From an uncultured Eubacteriales bacterium (lineage in GTDB: Bacteria > Bacillota_I > Bacilli_A > RFN20 > CAG-288): a stretch of DNA of 57,928 nucleotides. The DNA lies in NCBI GenBank assembly GCA_900316035.1, contig ONBI01000004.1, positions 1 through 57,928 of the forward strand, written 5' to 3'. Below, piece by piece: positions 7,504-16,887 of the stretch. The position numbers and the translations under genes were made by a program. A model generated the notes under the pieces. That model was not told the DNA's origin and made no database searches. It saw only the letters and a program-made list of their open reading frames with translations. The first letter of the stretch is position 1. Each line of letters starts with the position of its first letter.

Positions 7504-9342
7504 TTAGAGTCTTCTGAGCAAAGAAGCGATTCTTCCCCTAGAGAGCGGGAAAGCCTCTTTTCCATAAGAATCGGTCAAAAGGTCTAAAAGACGGTAGAGA
7601 TTATCCTTCAGGGAGTCTTCAAACCGGCCCTCGAGCCTGCTCAAAAGCTTCGTGCTGAGCAAAGCATCCAAAGCATCCTCTTTGCTTCCTCCACAGGCGA
7701 GGAAAGCAGGGATGAAATGCGCCATCTGATCCTCAACACGGTTTCCTAGGACCAGGCCGAAATTCTCTTTGAGGAAATCACGGATCTTATTGAAGCGGTT
7801 CTTCTCTTCTTGGCTTAAGGAGAGCTGAGGATTCTCATACGCTTCGTCAAGCAAGGACTCGAAACGGCTTCGGGAAAGAGAAATCGCAGGAGCCTCTTCT
7901 TCGACTTCGAAAGAGGGGTTTCGATCCTCGAAATCGATCGTCAGAGCACGGTCATAGACCTTGTTGGAGATCGGGAAAGTCGAATCGTCTTTGTTGGCGG
8001 TTCCGACAAAATAGACGTTCTCCGGAATCCTCAGATAGCCTTCTTCCAGATGCAGCGGAGGAAGAAAACCGGCAGGAAGTTGCATCAAGGAGATCTTCCA
8101 ATCCTCTTTCGGGTATTCGAGAACCGAGAGGAAGTCGGCAAAATAGTATTCGACACGGGAGATGTTCATCTCATCGAGAACAAAGATCGTCAATCGGTCC
8201 GGGTCATAGGAAGCTTCGTAGAGGTTTTTCAGGAAGTCGGTCTCATGATAGGTCTTCGTGAAATCGCTGAAATAACCTAAGAGCGAAGTCTTATCCCGGA
8301 AAGAGGCCTGGACCGGTAAGAAGAAGGCTTTGGACTGGGTATAGGAAGCAAAATAACGGGGCAGCGACGATTTTCCGGTACCGGAAATACCTTCGAGAAT
8401 CGTAAGTCTCGAGCAGGAGAAGCCGGCTAAGAAAGCATTGATGGTGTTCTGGCTGTAATAGAGTTTCTGATGCTTAGCAAGATAGTTGCGGAAACCGGAA
8501 GCGAGCTCCTTTAAGGAGATCTCTCCCGCCTCTCGTTTCGTTAGAACAATCCCGTGATATTTTTCATCGACCGCGGAAAGAGTAGGGAAAACCTTAGAGC
8601 GATCTGTCAGAGGAACTTCGGCGTTTTCTCCGGTTGAAACACTAAGCGAAGCCGCGTTCGTTTTTGATGAAGAAAGAGCTGTCGGTAGGCTAGCTTCTTC
8701 GGAAGAGGTTTCCCCGAAGGCGCTTTCGATACTCTCTTTCTCGTCTTTTTCCACCTTTGTCTTCTCCTCATGGGAGAACTCACCGGAGTCCTCTTCCGGA
8801 GAAGAGGAGAAGAAGACGAAAGGACGGTTGACTTTGGCAAAGTTGAGAATTGCTCCGACCACTCCGAAGACCAAGAGCGAGAGAACGAGAGAAAGCAATA
8901 AAGTGAGGAAGAAGCTTTCCCCGATAAAGATCATCCCGGAAACAAAATTCGTCGTGCCTGCTCCACCGAGAATCAAGTAGGAAATCAGAGTGCTGAGGCC
9001 AAAGCAGAGAAGGAAAGCGAGCAGATAAAGGTTCCATGCTCCTAGAGAGCGGGTTCTTTTTCCGGTGAGGAAACGATAACGGAGCAGAGAGACGATCGCC
9101 CATGTGGCGATGATGACATAGATAGCAAAGACCAGAAGAGAGGTTAGTCCGCTTGCCCCGGCTTTGATCTTAGGGAGGTTCATGCTGTTTGCGAGTAGGG
9201 CGATGGGGTTCTTCTTGCTTAAGAAGGTGTAGTTTGCATCTAAGCAGAGCCCGACAAAGAGAAGCAGAAGCGAAAACAGGGCCGAAAGAGAAAGGACGAT
9301 ATAGTTCTTTCTGGTATAGAAATGGGTATTATTTGCTGCCAT
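7504..9342 (-). CDS. Membrane-anchored McrB-type AAA+ ATPase
   Basis: I start this at 9342 (MAANNTHFY, 612 residues) because AAAGGAG lies just upstream; a longer reading frame to 9462 would run deep into the signal-peptidase gene. Four hydrophobic helices (about 13-33, 66-87, 104-125, 139-165) precede an acidic Ser/Glu-rich linker (180-250). The AAA+ module follows: Walker A GISGTGKS (318-325), Walker B FVLDEMN (387-393), and the McrB-like sensor GTANKDDSTFPISNKVYDRA (about 437-456). McrB relatives are normally soluble GTP/ATPases paired with McrC or DUF2357 proteins. Here the partner gene starts 6 bases downstream. The gene overlaps the SipW gene by 14 bases. A role in driving surface assembly or sensing is inference. 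Confidence 0.8.
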   Translation of the reverse strand: MAANNTHFYTRKNYIVLSLSALFSLLLLFVGLCLDANYTFLSKKNPIALLANSMNLPKIKAGASGLTSLLVFAIYVIIATWAIVSLLRYRFLTGKRTRSLGAWNLYLLAFLLCFGLSTLISYLILGGAGTTNFVSGMIFIGESFFLTLLLSLVLSLLVFGVVGAILNFAKVNRPFVFFSSSPEEDSGEFSHEEKTKVEKDEKESIESAFGETSSEEASLPTALSSSKTNAASLSVSTGENAEVPLTDRSKVFPTLSAVDEKYHGIVLTKREAGEISLKELASGFRNYLAKHQKLYYSQNTINAFLAGFSCSRLTILEGISGTGKSSLPRYFASYTQSKAFFLPVQASFRDKTSLLGYFSDFTKTYHETDFLKNLYEASYDPDRLTIFVLDEMNISRVEYYFADFLSVLEYPKEDWKISLMQLPAGFLPPLHLEEGYLRIPENVYFVGTANKDDSTFPISNKVYDRALTIDFEDRNPSFEVEEEAPAISLSRSRFESLLDEAYENPQLSLSQEEKNRFNKIRDFLKENFGLVLGNRVEDQMAHFIPAFLACGGSKEDALDALLSTKLLSRLEGRFEDSLKDNLYRLLDLLTDSYGKEAFPLSRGRIASLLRRL

Positions 9343-10300
9343 GTGGAGTTTCTCCTTTATCTTTGGTTTGTTCGTCTGGAAGGTAGGGAATGAGCGGAAG
9401 AGAAGAGTCTTCTCTTGCTTCTTTCTTCCCTTTCCCGTCTTCTTCGATCCGATAGACAACATCCTTGACTGAGAGATAGAAAGGGGTAGTCTTGACTTGC
9501 TTTCTTCTCTTCTCCAACTCTTCCTTCAGGTACTGCTTTCTCTTTTCCTTCGCTTCCTCTATCTTTTGGTTCTCCCTATCGACGAGAACGAGGATATAGA
9601 GGATCCCTACCCCGGTAAGAATGCCAGGAACCGAGGGAAGGAACAGGAGGAAAGCTCCGATCTTCTTCAATCTTCTCCCGTGATACACCCCGACGATATC
9701 CGAGTAGGAAGGATGGTAATCGTCGGAAGCGTTATTGGCATCGCCTCTTGTGAGATAGGTTCCATCCTCTCTTTGAGCGATGAGGCGGTGGAGGATGGTG
9801 ACTTTCTTCTCCCGGTTCTGATAGGCGATGACATCGTAGAGATGGATATCTTCTGGGGAAGATGGCTTCTGAAGAAAAACGATATCGTAGGTCTGAAACT
9901 GATAATCTCTTCTTTCCTCGTCTATCGTCTGGTCAAATAGATACGTGTTCTCTTCGTTTTTTTTCGACATGGACCCGGAAGCGACGACCAAGGCACTCTC
10001 GTTTCCAAGGACCGGGACATTCCCCTCAATCCGTGTGACGAAGGCATAAGTCATAAGAGGAATAAGGAGGAGAAGATAGATGGTGGAGAGAACCTTGTAA
10101 ACGATCTGCGAAACTCTTTTTTTCGGCGGTTGTTCCTGCTCTTTCAGAAGAGCATCCAGAATCAAGACATCGTTCTCTCCTACCTCTACTCTCTTGACCT
10201 CCTCTTTCCGATAGCGAAGAAGAAAGAAGGTAAAACCAGTGCAGAGAAGTAGCAGGGCCAGAGCCGTGATAAAACTAGCAATAAGGTAAGGCTTATTCAT
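9329..10300 (-). CDS. sipW: SipW-like type I signal peptidase
   Basis: A 323-residue membrane signal peptidase of the ER/SipW type, which uses a Ser-His pair instead of Ser-Lys. The catalytic Ser is in ASGSMS (Ser110) and the His in TILHRLIA (His171); RGDANNASDDY (about 185-195) supplies the conserved acidic residues. Two N-terminal helices (about 6-28 and 70-88) and one after the catalytic domain (about 222-242) anchor it, followed by a charged coiled-coil tail of about 80 residues, unusually long for SipW. It directly follows six genes whose products carry SipW-type signal regions, which are its obvious substrates. The gene symbol reflects family membership only. Confidence 0.88.
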   Translation of the reverse strand: MNKPYLIASFITALALLLLCTGFTFFLLRYRKEEVKRVEVGENDVLILDALLKEQEQPPKKRVSQIVYKVLSTIYLLLLIPLMTYAFVTRIEGNVPVLGNESALVVASGSMSKKNEENTYLFDQTIDEERRDYQFQTYDIVFLQKPSSPEDIHLYDVIAYQNREKKVTILHRLIAQREDGTYLTRGDANNASDDYHPSYSDIVGVYHGRRLKKIGAFLLFLPSVPGILTGVGILYILVLVDRENQKIEEAKEKRKQYLKEELEKRRKQVKTTPFYLSVKDVVYRIEEDGKGKKEAREDSSLPLIPYLPDEQTKDKGETPHGSK

Positions 10301-10307
10301 ATCAAGA

Positions 10308-11006
10308 TCAGCCGAGAAGAGGACGGATATCGAGCGTCAAGGAAGCCTTTTTTCCCTCTTCGGTTTGGCGGGAATCTTCCACGAGCGAATAGAAATCCTT
10401 GAGAGTCGCTTCCATCTCCTCATCGGAGACTCTCTTTCCCGTCTCATCCTCATCGTAATATTCCCCGGGGTTCTTCCCGTGGAAGAAGGATCCCCAGGTA
10501 AAAGAGATCGGATAGGCAAAACACTTTTCCGAAGAAGAGACTTCGCCATCTTTGACGTAATCGGAGATATAAGGTTTCTCGGTCGGAATCGTCGCTCCTT
10601 CCTCGCTTGTAGCAACCTCGGGAAGGAGGAGATAATTCTTTCTCATTGCCTCCTTCAAGCCATCGGGCAAGGATAGAATCAGCTGAAAACCGCGGACCGA
10701 AGAAGCGTTCGTATAGCGGAAAGACAAGGTCGAAGAGAGAACCTCGACCTTCTTGCTGTTACAGCGGACCCTTCCGGAATAATCTCCCGCTTTCGGTTCA
10801 AAGCAGAAACGGTTCTCCGAAAAAGAGACATCCTTCAAAGTGAGGGAAGAGGATTCGATCGTTCCTACTTTCAGTTCCCCTTCGTTCTCTTCTCCTTTTT
10901 TCTCTAAGGCGACCACGAGAAATGCACTCGCCAGAAGTACGAGAGTCAATAGGGCGAAAGAAACGAGTCCGATGGTAACTTTTTTGGCTTTTCTATCCGA
11001 GGTCAT
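10308..11006 (-). CDS. SipW-dependent TasA-like secreted protein, paralog 6
   Basis: A 232-residue paralog, and the last of six small secreted-protein genes before sipW (7-base gap). The N-terminal helix (about 10-33) is more degenerate than in its siblings, lacking the clear GxGFAA motif, but the segment after it (ELKVGTIESSSLTLKDVSF) lines up with the others. The family motif WGxxFxxxNPxxYY is present as WGSFFHGKNPGEYYDEDE. The fold is probably all-beta like TasA/CalY. It may be a minor component, or it may stay membrane-anchored if cleavage fails. Exact function is unknown. Confidence 0.75.
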   Translation of the reverse strand: MTSDRKAKKVTIGLVSFALLTLVLLASAFLVVALEKKGEENEGELKVGTIESSSLTLKDVSFSENRFCFEPKAGDYSGRVRCNSKKVEVLSSTLSFRYTNASSVRGFQLILSLPDGLKEAMRKNYLLLPEVATSEEGATIPTEKPYISDYVKDGEVSSSEKCFAYPISFTWGSFFHGKNPGEYYDEDETGKRVSDEEMEATLKDFYSLVEDSRQTEEGKKASLTLDIRPLLG

Positions 11007-11028
11007 TCGCTTGAGGTGAGGGAGAAAC

Positions 11029-11727
11029 TCAGTTGAGCTTCACCGAAAGATTGACCGTCATCGTACCAGCAGCATCTAGTTCCTTTTGGAAAGCTTCTAA
11101 GGTCGACTTCATTTCACTATCCGAGACGAGCTTTCCATTCTCATCCGTATCGTAGTATTCCCCCGGGTTTTTGCTGTTGAAAACACTTCCCCAGCCGAAA
11201 GAGAAAGTATAGGAGACGGATTTCGTGTTGTCCTTACCCTCGGTATCGGAAACGACGGCAGAGGTAGTCGACCCATCAGCTTTGATATCAAGGCCTATCA
11301 ATTCGTTCGTGTTCTCTTTATAGGCGGCGATCTCCGGCAAAGTGATGTAATTGTCGCTTGCCGCTTTCCGAATACCTTCCGGAACTTCTAAATCGATATG
11401 GATCGCATCGACGGTATCCGCTTGATCGAAGGTGAAAGTCAAGGTGGTAGAAAGTGCTTCGCTCTCTTTTCCGTCATAACGGACTCTTCCCTTGGCATCT
11501 TCTGCTTTCGGCTCAAAAGCGATCTTCGTATTCGAAAGAGCGATATCGTTGATATTGACCGATTTTTCTTCGACCTTTCCGATCTCGATAGCGCCGGTGA
11601 TCTCCTGCGGTTTATTGGTAGAGATGATGAAAGCGGCAAAACCGGTTCCGACTAGAGCAAAAGCGGAAAAGAGAGCAATCCCGACCATCATCTTCTTCCC
11701 GACAACGTTTTTCTTAGTCGTCTTCAT
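11029..11727 (-). CDS. SipW-dependent TasA-like secreted protein, paralog 5
   Basis: A 232-residue secreted protein with a basic N terminus, a helix and the GTGFAAFIIST cleavage region typical of SipW substrates. IEIGKVEEKSVNINDI marks the first strands of the mature protein. It carries the family motif WGSVFNSKNPGEYYDTDENG and is close to paralogs 4 and 6 (shared FEPKAEDAKGRVR-type segment). It is predicted to be exported, cut by the adjacent SipW-like peptidase and built into surface fibres or a matrix; this is by analogy with TasA. The gap to the next gene is 22 bases. Confidence 0.8.
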   Translation of the reverse strand: MKTTKKNVVGKKMMVGIALFSAFALVGTGFAAFIISTNKPQEITGAIEIGKVEEKSVNINDIALSNTKIAFEPKAEDAKGRVRYDGKESEALSTTLTFTFDQADTVDAIHIDLEVPEGIRKAASDNYITLPEIAAYKENTNELIGLDIKADGSTTSAVVSDTEGKDNTKSVSYTFSFGWGSVFNSKNPGEYYDTDENGKLVSDSEMKSTLEAFQKELDAAGTMTVNLSVKLN

Positions 11728-11744
11728 ATTTTTCTTCCTTTCTC

Positions 11745-12461
11745 TCAGTTATTCGTAGCACTGAGATTCACGACACATTTTTCGCTTGTCTTCCCATCTT
11801 TTTCCGGAAGAAGCGAAGCGAATTCCTTCAGGGTGGAGGCAACTTGCTCTGAGGGAACGGCTTTTCCTTTTTCCGTCTCGTCATAATAGCGGCCGGGGTT
11901 TTCGTTTGCGAACTTCTCTCCCCAGCCGAAGCGAATCGTATAGGTGAAGCTCTTTCCGTTCTGTAGATCGGTTCTCTTGCACTCCTGGATATGATCCTGA
12001 TCCAGAGAAGTGTAGTCTGGCCCATCGACAGAGAAGACTTTTCCTTTTTCCAGCTCTTCCTGGTCCTCTAAGGTGATGTAGTTCTCTTCGATCGCTTTGC
12101 GGATACCTTCCGTCAGCTCTAATTGGATGGTCAAGGAAGATAAGAGGTCCGCATGATCGAAAGAGAAGCTAAGGGAGGTAGCTAGGATCTCATCCCCTTC
12201 TCCGTCGCTCCGTACTCTCCCTTCCTTGTCCTCTTTTTGAGGAAGGAAGGAGATCGTATGTTCACTGAGAGAAACATCATAGAAATGGGTTGTCTCATCC
12301 TTCACTTCGCCGATCGTGATATTGCCTTCTACTTTCTCACTGACCTTTCGGCTTACGATAAAAGCTGCAAAGCCGACAGAGTTCAGAGCCAAAAGAGAAC
12401 ATAGCGAAAGCAAAAAGAGAATTCCTTTCCTCGGACGATGAATTATCTTTTTCTCATTCAT
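11745..12461 (-). CDS. SipW-dependent TasA-like secreted protein, paralog 4
   Basis: A 238-residue member of the same family. The signal region is MNEKKIIHRPRKGILFLLSL...SVGFAAFIVSRK, then IGEVKDETTHFYDVSL. It contains WGEKFANENPGRYYDETEKG. GAGGTAG upstream of the ATG at 12461 serves as ribosome binding site. The predicted mature protein is acidic and beta-rich. Spacing to the next gene is 17 bases. Role as a surface fibre subunit is inferred from the neighbouring sipW. Confidence 0.8.
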   Translation of the reverse strand: MNEKKIIHRPRKGILFLLSLCSLLALNSVGFAAFIVSRKVSEKVEGNITIGEVKDETTHFYDVSLSEHTISFLPQKEDKEGRVRSDGEGDEILATSLSFSFDHADLLSSLTIQLELTEGIRKAIEENYITLEDQEELEKGKVFSVDGPDYTSLDQDHIQECKRTDLQNGKSFTYTIRFGWGEKFANENPGRYYDETEKGKAVPSEQVASTLKEFASLLPEKDGKTSEKCVVNLSATNN

Positions 12462-12525
12462 GAACCGTTTACTACCTCAAGGAAAGATCCTGTGAAAGGA
12501 TTCTTTCGAACAAAGAGACATCGTA

Positions 12526-13248
12526 TCAAGCTGTTTTTGGCGTAGCCAAAACCGTAAGAGTGAAAGAAACACCATTCAGATCCGTCGCAAGAGCCGATAA
12601 AGAGGCACTAGCATCATCCGCATAGGTGGTGGAAGAATTTTTTAAGGTATCATCAGCCTTGTTCGAGTTGTAATAGGTATAAGGATTCTTACCTCCGAAA
12701 TGAGTTCCCCAGACAAAAGAACCGGAGATATCAATATCCACGCTAGAGGTATCTAAGGAAGTATGTAACGTGTTCTCAGTTCCGAGAGCGGGCAAAGCAT
12801 CTGACGGAGCAGTGAAAGAGAGATTGCCGGAAACATAGCCTGCAGTAACGGCTTTTGCCCATCCTCCCTTGGCATTGTCATTCACAGAAATCTTGTACTT
12901 GATCTCGCTGACCAGATTGCTGAGGTTTGTCTTTTTATCCTTCGAAGCAAGCGTGAAAGAAAATTTGAAATCAAGGTCTTCAGTAGCTTTATCGTCTCTG
13001 GCAAGCCAAGGATTTGTGACATTTTTATCCGCTTTGCTGCTGAAAGAGATGCTCTGAACTGGCGCATCTTTGGCGGTCAGAGTGACACGCTTATCTGTGA
13101 TGCCTTCCGCGGTGATGGTATTACCACTGACTGTCTGAGTCGCATCCTGCCCGACAATCGTCCAAGCAGCAAAACCGACTCCGACCGAAAGCCCGATAGC
13201 AAAAAGGGAGAGAACCGGGACAAGAAACTTCTTAGAATGCTTTTTCAT
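12526..13248 (-). CDS. SipW-dependent TasA-like secreted protein, paralog 3
   Basis: A 240-residue protein with the clearest SipW-type signal: MKKHSKKF, a hydrophobic helix, then SVGVGFAAWTIVGQDATQ and GNTITAEGITDKRVTL. The family motif reads WGTHFGGKNPYTYYNSNKAD, and a STTYADDASASL stretch is shared with paralog 2, so these two are the closest pair. Low in charge and rich in Ser/Thr/Ala, it looks like a structural subunit. The start is followed downstream by a 64-base gap before paralog 4. Confidence 0.82.
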   Translation of the reverse strand: MKKHSKKFLVPVLSLFAIGLSVGVGFAAWTIVGQDATQTVSGNTITAEGITDKRVTLTAKDAPVQSISFSSKADKNVTNPWLARDDKATEDLDFKFSFTLASKDKKTNLSNLVSEIKYKISVNDNAKGGWAKAVTAGYVSGNLSFTAPSDALPALGTENTLHTSLDTSSVDIDISGSFVWGTHFGGKNPYTYYNSNKADDTLKNSSTTYADDASASLSALATDLNGVSFTLTVLATPKTA

Positions 13249-13263
13249 AATCGATAATTCCTT

Positions 13264-13944
13264 TTACTTGCTCGTATCGAAATTAGCCGTCACCTTCAAC
13301 ACAAATTTGGCACCATTCAGCTTGGAGAGCGCTGTCAATGCTGTCTTAGCATCATCCGCATAGGTGGTGGAAGAATCTTTTACTGTTAAGGTTTCATTAG
13401 CACCTTTCGAGTTGTAATAGGTATAAGGATTCTCCTTTCCGAAATGAGTTCCCCAGTCAAAAGAGCCGGAGATAGCATAGGTAGCGGAACCATTTTCACC
13501 CATGGTCTTTGTTCCGATGGTGATGGTCGGAGCAGTGACATAATTGGCAGAAACAACGGCATCCCAATCGGTCTTGTTAGCTTCCGCAATTGCGATAGTT
13601 GCTGTAACTTCTGAGCAATAAGCGGCGTTATCAACTGTTGCGACGAAATGGAAATCGAGGTCTTCTGCGGACACATCGTTTTCCGCGATAAGCCAATCTG
13701 TGTCTTTGTTTGTCGCATCCTTCGGTTTTCCGAAGACGATGGTGTTAGAGTCATTTTCCGCTTTCGTCACTGACAAGGCGATACGTTTATCGGTGACGGT
13801 ATAAGCAGTGACAGTGGCTCCTTCGGCATTTTTTGTTTGATTGCCACCTGCGATGACCCAGGCAGCATAACCGACTCCGGCAAGAGAGAAGATGGCACCT
13901 GCACTGAGGAGGGGAATGAGGATTTGGCGTTTTCTTTTTAGCAT
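13264..13944 (-). CDS. SipW-dependent TasA-like secreted protein, paralog 2
   Basis: A 226-residue sibling of paralog 3. The signal region is MLKRKRQILIPLLSAGA..SLAGVGYAAWVIAGGN followed by AEGATVTAYTVTDKRIALS. It carries WGTHFGKENPYTYYNSKGAN and SSTTYADDAKTAL. AAAGGA precedes the start. The 15-base gap to paralog 3 and shared motifs suggest a recent tandem duplication. It is predicted to be exported and SipW-processed. Confidence 0.82.
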   Translation of the reverse strand: MLKRKRQILIPLLSAGAIFSLAGVGYAAWVIAGGNQTKNAEGATVTAYTVTDKRIALSVTKAENDSNTIVFGKPKDATNKDTDWLIAENDVSAEDLDFHFVATVDNAAYCSEVTATIAIAEANKTDWDAVVSANYVTAPTITIGTKTMGENGSATYAISGSFDWGTHFGKENPYTYYNSKGANETLTVKDSSTTYADDAKTALTALSKLNGAKFVLKVTANFDTSK

Positions 13945-14051
13945 AACTTTTTTCCTTTCTTTTTCTTTTTGTCTGTCTATTATCCGATTCTAGGTAAGAG
14001 TCTTTTTGGAGGAGATAGAGGAGTAGCAAGAGCCTATTCAGGTATGGTTCT

Positions 14052-14621
14052 TCATTTTTCGATCACCTCCAGCGTCAATTTGGTTGCTTTTGTTTTGCTT
14101 GCGTCTGTCAACGTGTATTGAATCGTTGCTTCAAAAGGAGAGGGCAAAGAGGAGGAAGCTTGAAAAGAGATGGTGTTCGTAAGCTGATGTTTATCGGTAG
14201 ACATCTGGTTTTCATGGACGGAAGCGCTAATGGCGCTTGCTGTAGAAGAGAGAGTAGGCGGAGAAGTAATACTTGCAATAGTGGTTCCGCTTTCCGGTTC
14301 CGCTAAGGTGAAGCAGAAACCTGCTTCTTTTTGATCCGAAAAACCAGTGAAAGTGATGGTTGCGGAAAGAACTCCGTTATCCTTTGCCAGATGATCGGAA
14401 GGATCGATAAAACCATCGCTTGCATAGAGATAAGAAGTATTATGGAAAGAAACAACGATGGATTTCTTCCTATCTTTGAAGTCTTCCGCAGTGATATCTC
14501 CGTTTGCTTTTGCTTCCACCGCTTTTCCATAAATATAGTAAGAAGAAAAACCTACCCCTACCATCAGGAGAGGAAGTAACACGGAAAGCAGAATGATCCA
14601 GACTTTACTATTTTTTCTCAT
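14052..14621 (-). CDS. SipW-dependent-type small secreted protein, paralog 1 (short)
   Basis: A 189-residue protein, the shortest and most divergent of the set. It has the N-terminal helix and cleavage region (VGVGFSSYYIYGKAVEAKAN) and the ITAEDFKDRKKSIVVSF strand like its siblings, but lacks the WGxxFxxxNPxxYY segment, so it is either truncated or a distinct subunit type. No strong ribosome binding site lies before the ATG; it starts 19 bases after the large adhesin gene and may depend on translation of that gene. A 107-base gap follows. Confidence 0.7.
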   Translation of the reverse strand: MRKNSKVWIILLSVLLPLLMVGVGFSSYYIYGKAVEAKANGDITAEDFKDRKKSIVVSFHNTSYLYASDGFIDPSDHLAKDNGVLSATITFTGFSDQKEAGFCFTLAEPESGTTIASITSPPTLSSTASAISASVHENQMSTDKHQLTNTISFQASSSLPSPFEATIQYTLTDASKTKATKLTLEVIEK

Positions 14622-14640
14622 GGTCGTTCAGCAATGATCA

Positions 14641-16769
14641 TTAATCCCATACCATTGCAAGGTCGAATACGAAGGTCGACTCGAAAGACTTCCCGTCCGG
14701 AGTGGTAACTTTCCCTTTCACGTTGATGTGTTGGGTTCCATAATTGCCGGTAGTAAACCCATAGTAAAAGGGATTCGTATTTGTTTCGCTCGCACTCAAA
14801 GCAGGGTAATCTTCGTTTCCGGTGACCGTCCATAGATAGGTGGAACCATCTAAAGCGCTGGATGGATCAGTAGTTATCGTAAACTTCAAATATAGGTAGC
14901 CAATGGTATAGTTCCCTTCTGGGTCCCAATCATCTAATTTAGACAGAACTTTAACTAGGTTAATTTTCTCGCGATTATTAATTTTCTCGCTTATACCATA
15001 CGTTTTATATAACTCATAGTCCGGATTCGTCACGCAGTTGATGTTTATTGCGAAATCATTCGCTTTGAAACTCCATCCGGATTGCTGTTCCAGATGGGAA
15101 TAAGTGCCGTTCTTGGTTAAAGATACTAAAGTCAAAGTCTTCGTGGAATGGTCATAGACATCTCCCGTTGGTTGATAAGTAAATTCAGCTGTTGTAATAC
15201 CACTTGAAATTTCCTTTACCGTCAGCGAGTCTCCTAAAAATCCTGAGGTTTCTACCTTAGCATCTTTGGCGTCAGCATCTGTGGTGACCTTGCCGCCAAA
15301 GAGGTTCTGTAGCTTCAGAGTGCCGTCATTCTTTAATACAGCCTGTCCTACTTCTGTACTGTAATAATCCTTAGGACGTGGATCCGTGACACCGCTATCG
15401 GTATAGGAATGGACGAGCAAGCCTCGGTTGGTGGTTAATGTAGCGTTCTTTCCAATCGTTAAAGAACTCCCCGGCAGAAGCTTTACATCCTTTGAAAGAG
15501 TAACATCTGTGGGGGTTGAAGTGCTTTCTGTGTTCTCCGTTAACTGGATTTGGAACAAGTTAGAAAGCGGGAAATAGTAATCCGCACTAGAGTAAGAAGT
15601 GTCTTCATCTCCAATTGTAATTGTTAAGGATTCAAAAGAATACTTTCCACGGATCGAGATGTCTAAAGCATGGGTATTCAAGATTTTGTGACTGGTGTCT
15701 TGGAGATTCGTAATCTGGGTTCCTTTGCTAAAGTCGGTGTTCTTGAGTGTGATGCTTCCTCCGGAGTTACTCTCTTCGGACTGGAAGAGGCCGGTGTTGT
15801 CACTGGTTTTCCCCACAATTACAACTTCACTGAAGTGGTTAGTCTTATTTTTGCCCCATCCAGCACAGATATTGACAGAACCTGTCAGATTGCTTCCGCC
15901 ATCAAAGATAGTTTTAGGAGCAATCTGTGGTAAGTCAAAGAGGTTGAAAGGAAAAACGGAATGAAGTTCACCAGAATCGGTACCCCCTCTCCAATCATAA
16001 ATGACAAGAGGCTCGATTACTTTTCCGGTGGAGGCAACATGGATGTAGGATCCGTTGCCGTTCCTCTCGTCCTCTCCGGAAATCACAGTATTACGGGTTC
16101 CGTAATCTTCCCGAATAAAACCATCGCAACGGATAGTTCCGTTGCATTCGATATAGGAGCTGCTCTGCAGTAATAGTTCGGCATAGGAACCGGTGGTCTG
16201 GCCTTGAGTGTTCGGAGACACTGCGTTTCCTCTTTCACCCCCGATATTCAATGTTCCGTTGACGGTGAGAGTGTGATTGGTGGTTAAGACCACTTGTACT
16301 TTTCGTTTGGATTCATCGGTGTCGGCAAAACTATTGGCAGGGTAATTCCCCTTGCTGTCTTTGGAGGCTTGCCCATTCATGGTAACTGTATTGGTATAAG
16401 TCTCTCCATCATACGGCAATGTCAAAGTGACACCACTATCGATGGTGCAGCTCTCTTTGATTTCTATCTTATTTCCTAAACCCGGAATCGCATAGACAGT
16501 GATTTTGCCTTTGAGCGGACTATCCTCTTTCAGGCTTTTTTCCAACGCGTTGGCATCCTTCAATCCATCCTCGATGCTCGCATAATACTGCTTCTTACTA
16601 TCTTCGTTCGTAAAATAGCAGACCGCATGACTAAAGCTGAGGTTGGTAGTCGCAGAACCGGATGCCTTTATCTCATAACTTGCAAAAACTTGCGGGGGGG
16701 GCAAATTATAGTCATGATTAAAGTAGCCAATGCGATAGAGATTCTTCTGAGCCTTAGGCTGCTTTTCAT
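14641..16769 (-). CDS. Large secreted adhesin-like protein with C8 frameshift tract
   Basis: First gene of the operon. From 16704 downward there is an open frame of 687 codons starting only with TTG and lacking a ribosome binding site. Upstream, ATG at 16769 (GAAAGG upstream) opens a perfect signal peptide (MKSSLRLRRISIALATLIM..) in another frame. The two join at a run of eight C (plus-strand G run, 16694-16701). Nine Cs would fuse them with a signal-peptidase site after QVFA. The mature protein is rich in beta-solenoid-like turns (TLTVNGTLNIGG, YIECNGTIRCDGF) and ends without a sorting motif. It is probably an adhesin or fibre tip. As read here the gene is out of frame; a sequencing error in the homopolymer is possible. 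Confidence 0.7.
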
Positions 16770-16887
16770 GAAAATCTTTTGCCTTTCTTTAAATGCGGGA
16801 AATGTTCTTTTGGACTCAGCCAAGAAAACAATTTCCATTATTACAGAAACAACGAATTCCTTGAGGTGCTACAAACCTCTGAAACTG

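Noticed and set aside
6220-9342. A classical McrBC restriction system
   Set aside because: No nuclease motif, no DNA-binding domain, a membrane-anchored ATPase and a surface-protein operon around it.
7504-9462. A longer start for the McrB-like ATPase at 9462
   Set aside because: It would lie in the signal-peptidase gene; the added N terminus is basic and low in coding character, and AAAGGAG precedes the ATG at 9342.
16704-16790. The adhesin gene extending upstream in the same frame (IGYFNHDYNLPPPQ)
   Set aside because: The frame is open to about 16790 but has no start codon or ribosome binding site, whereas the other frame gives a textbook signal peptide.
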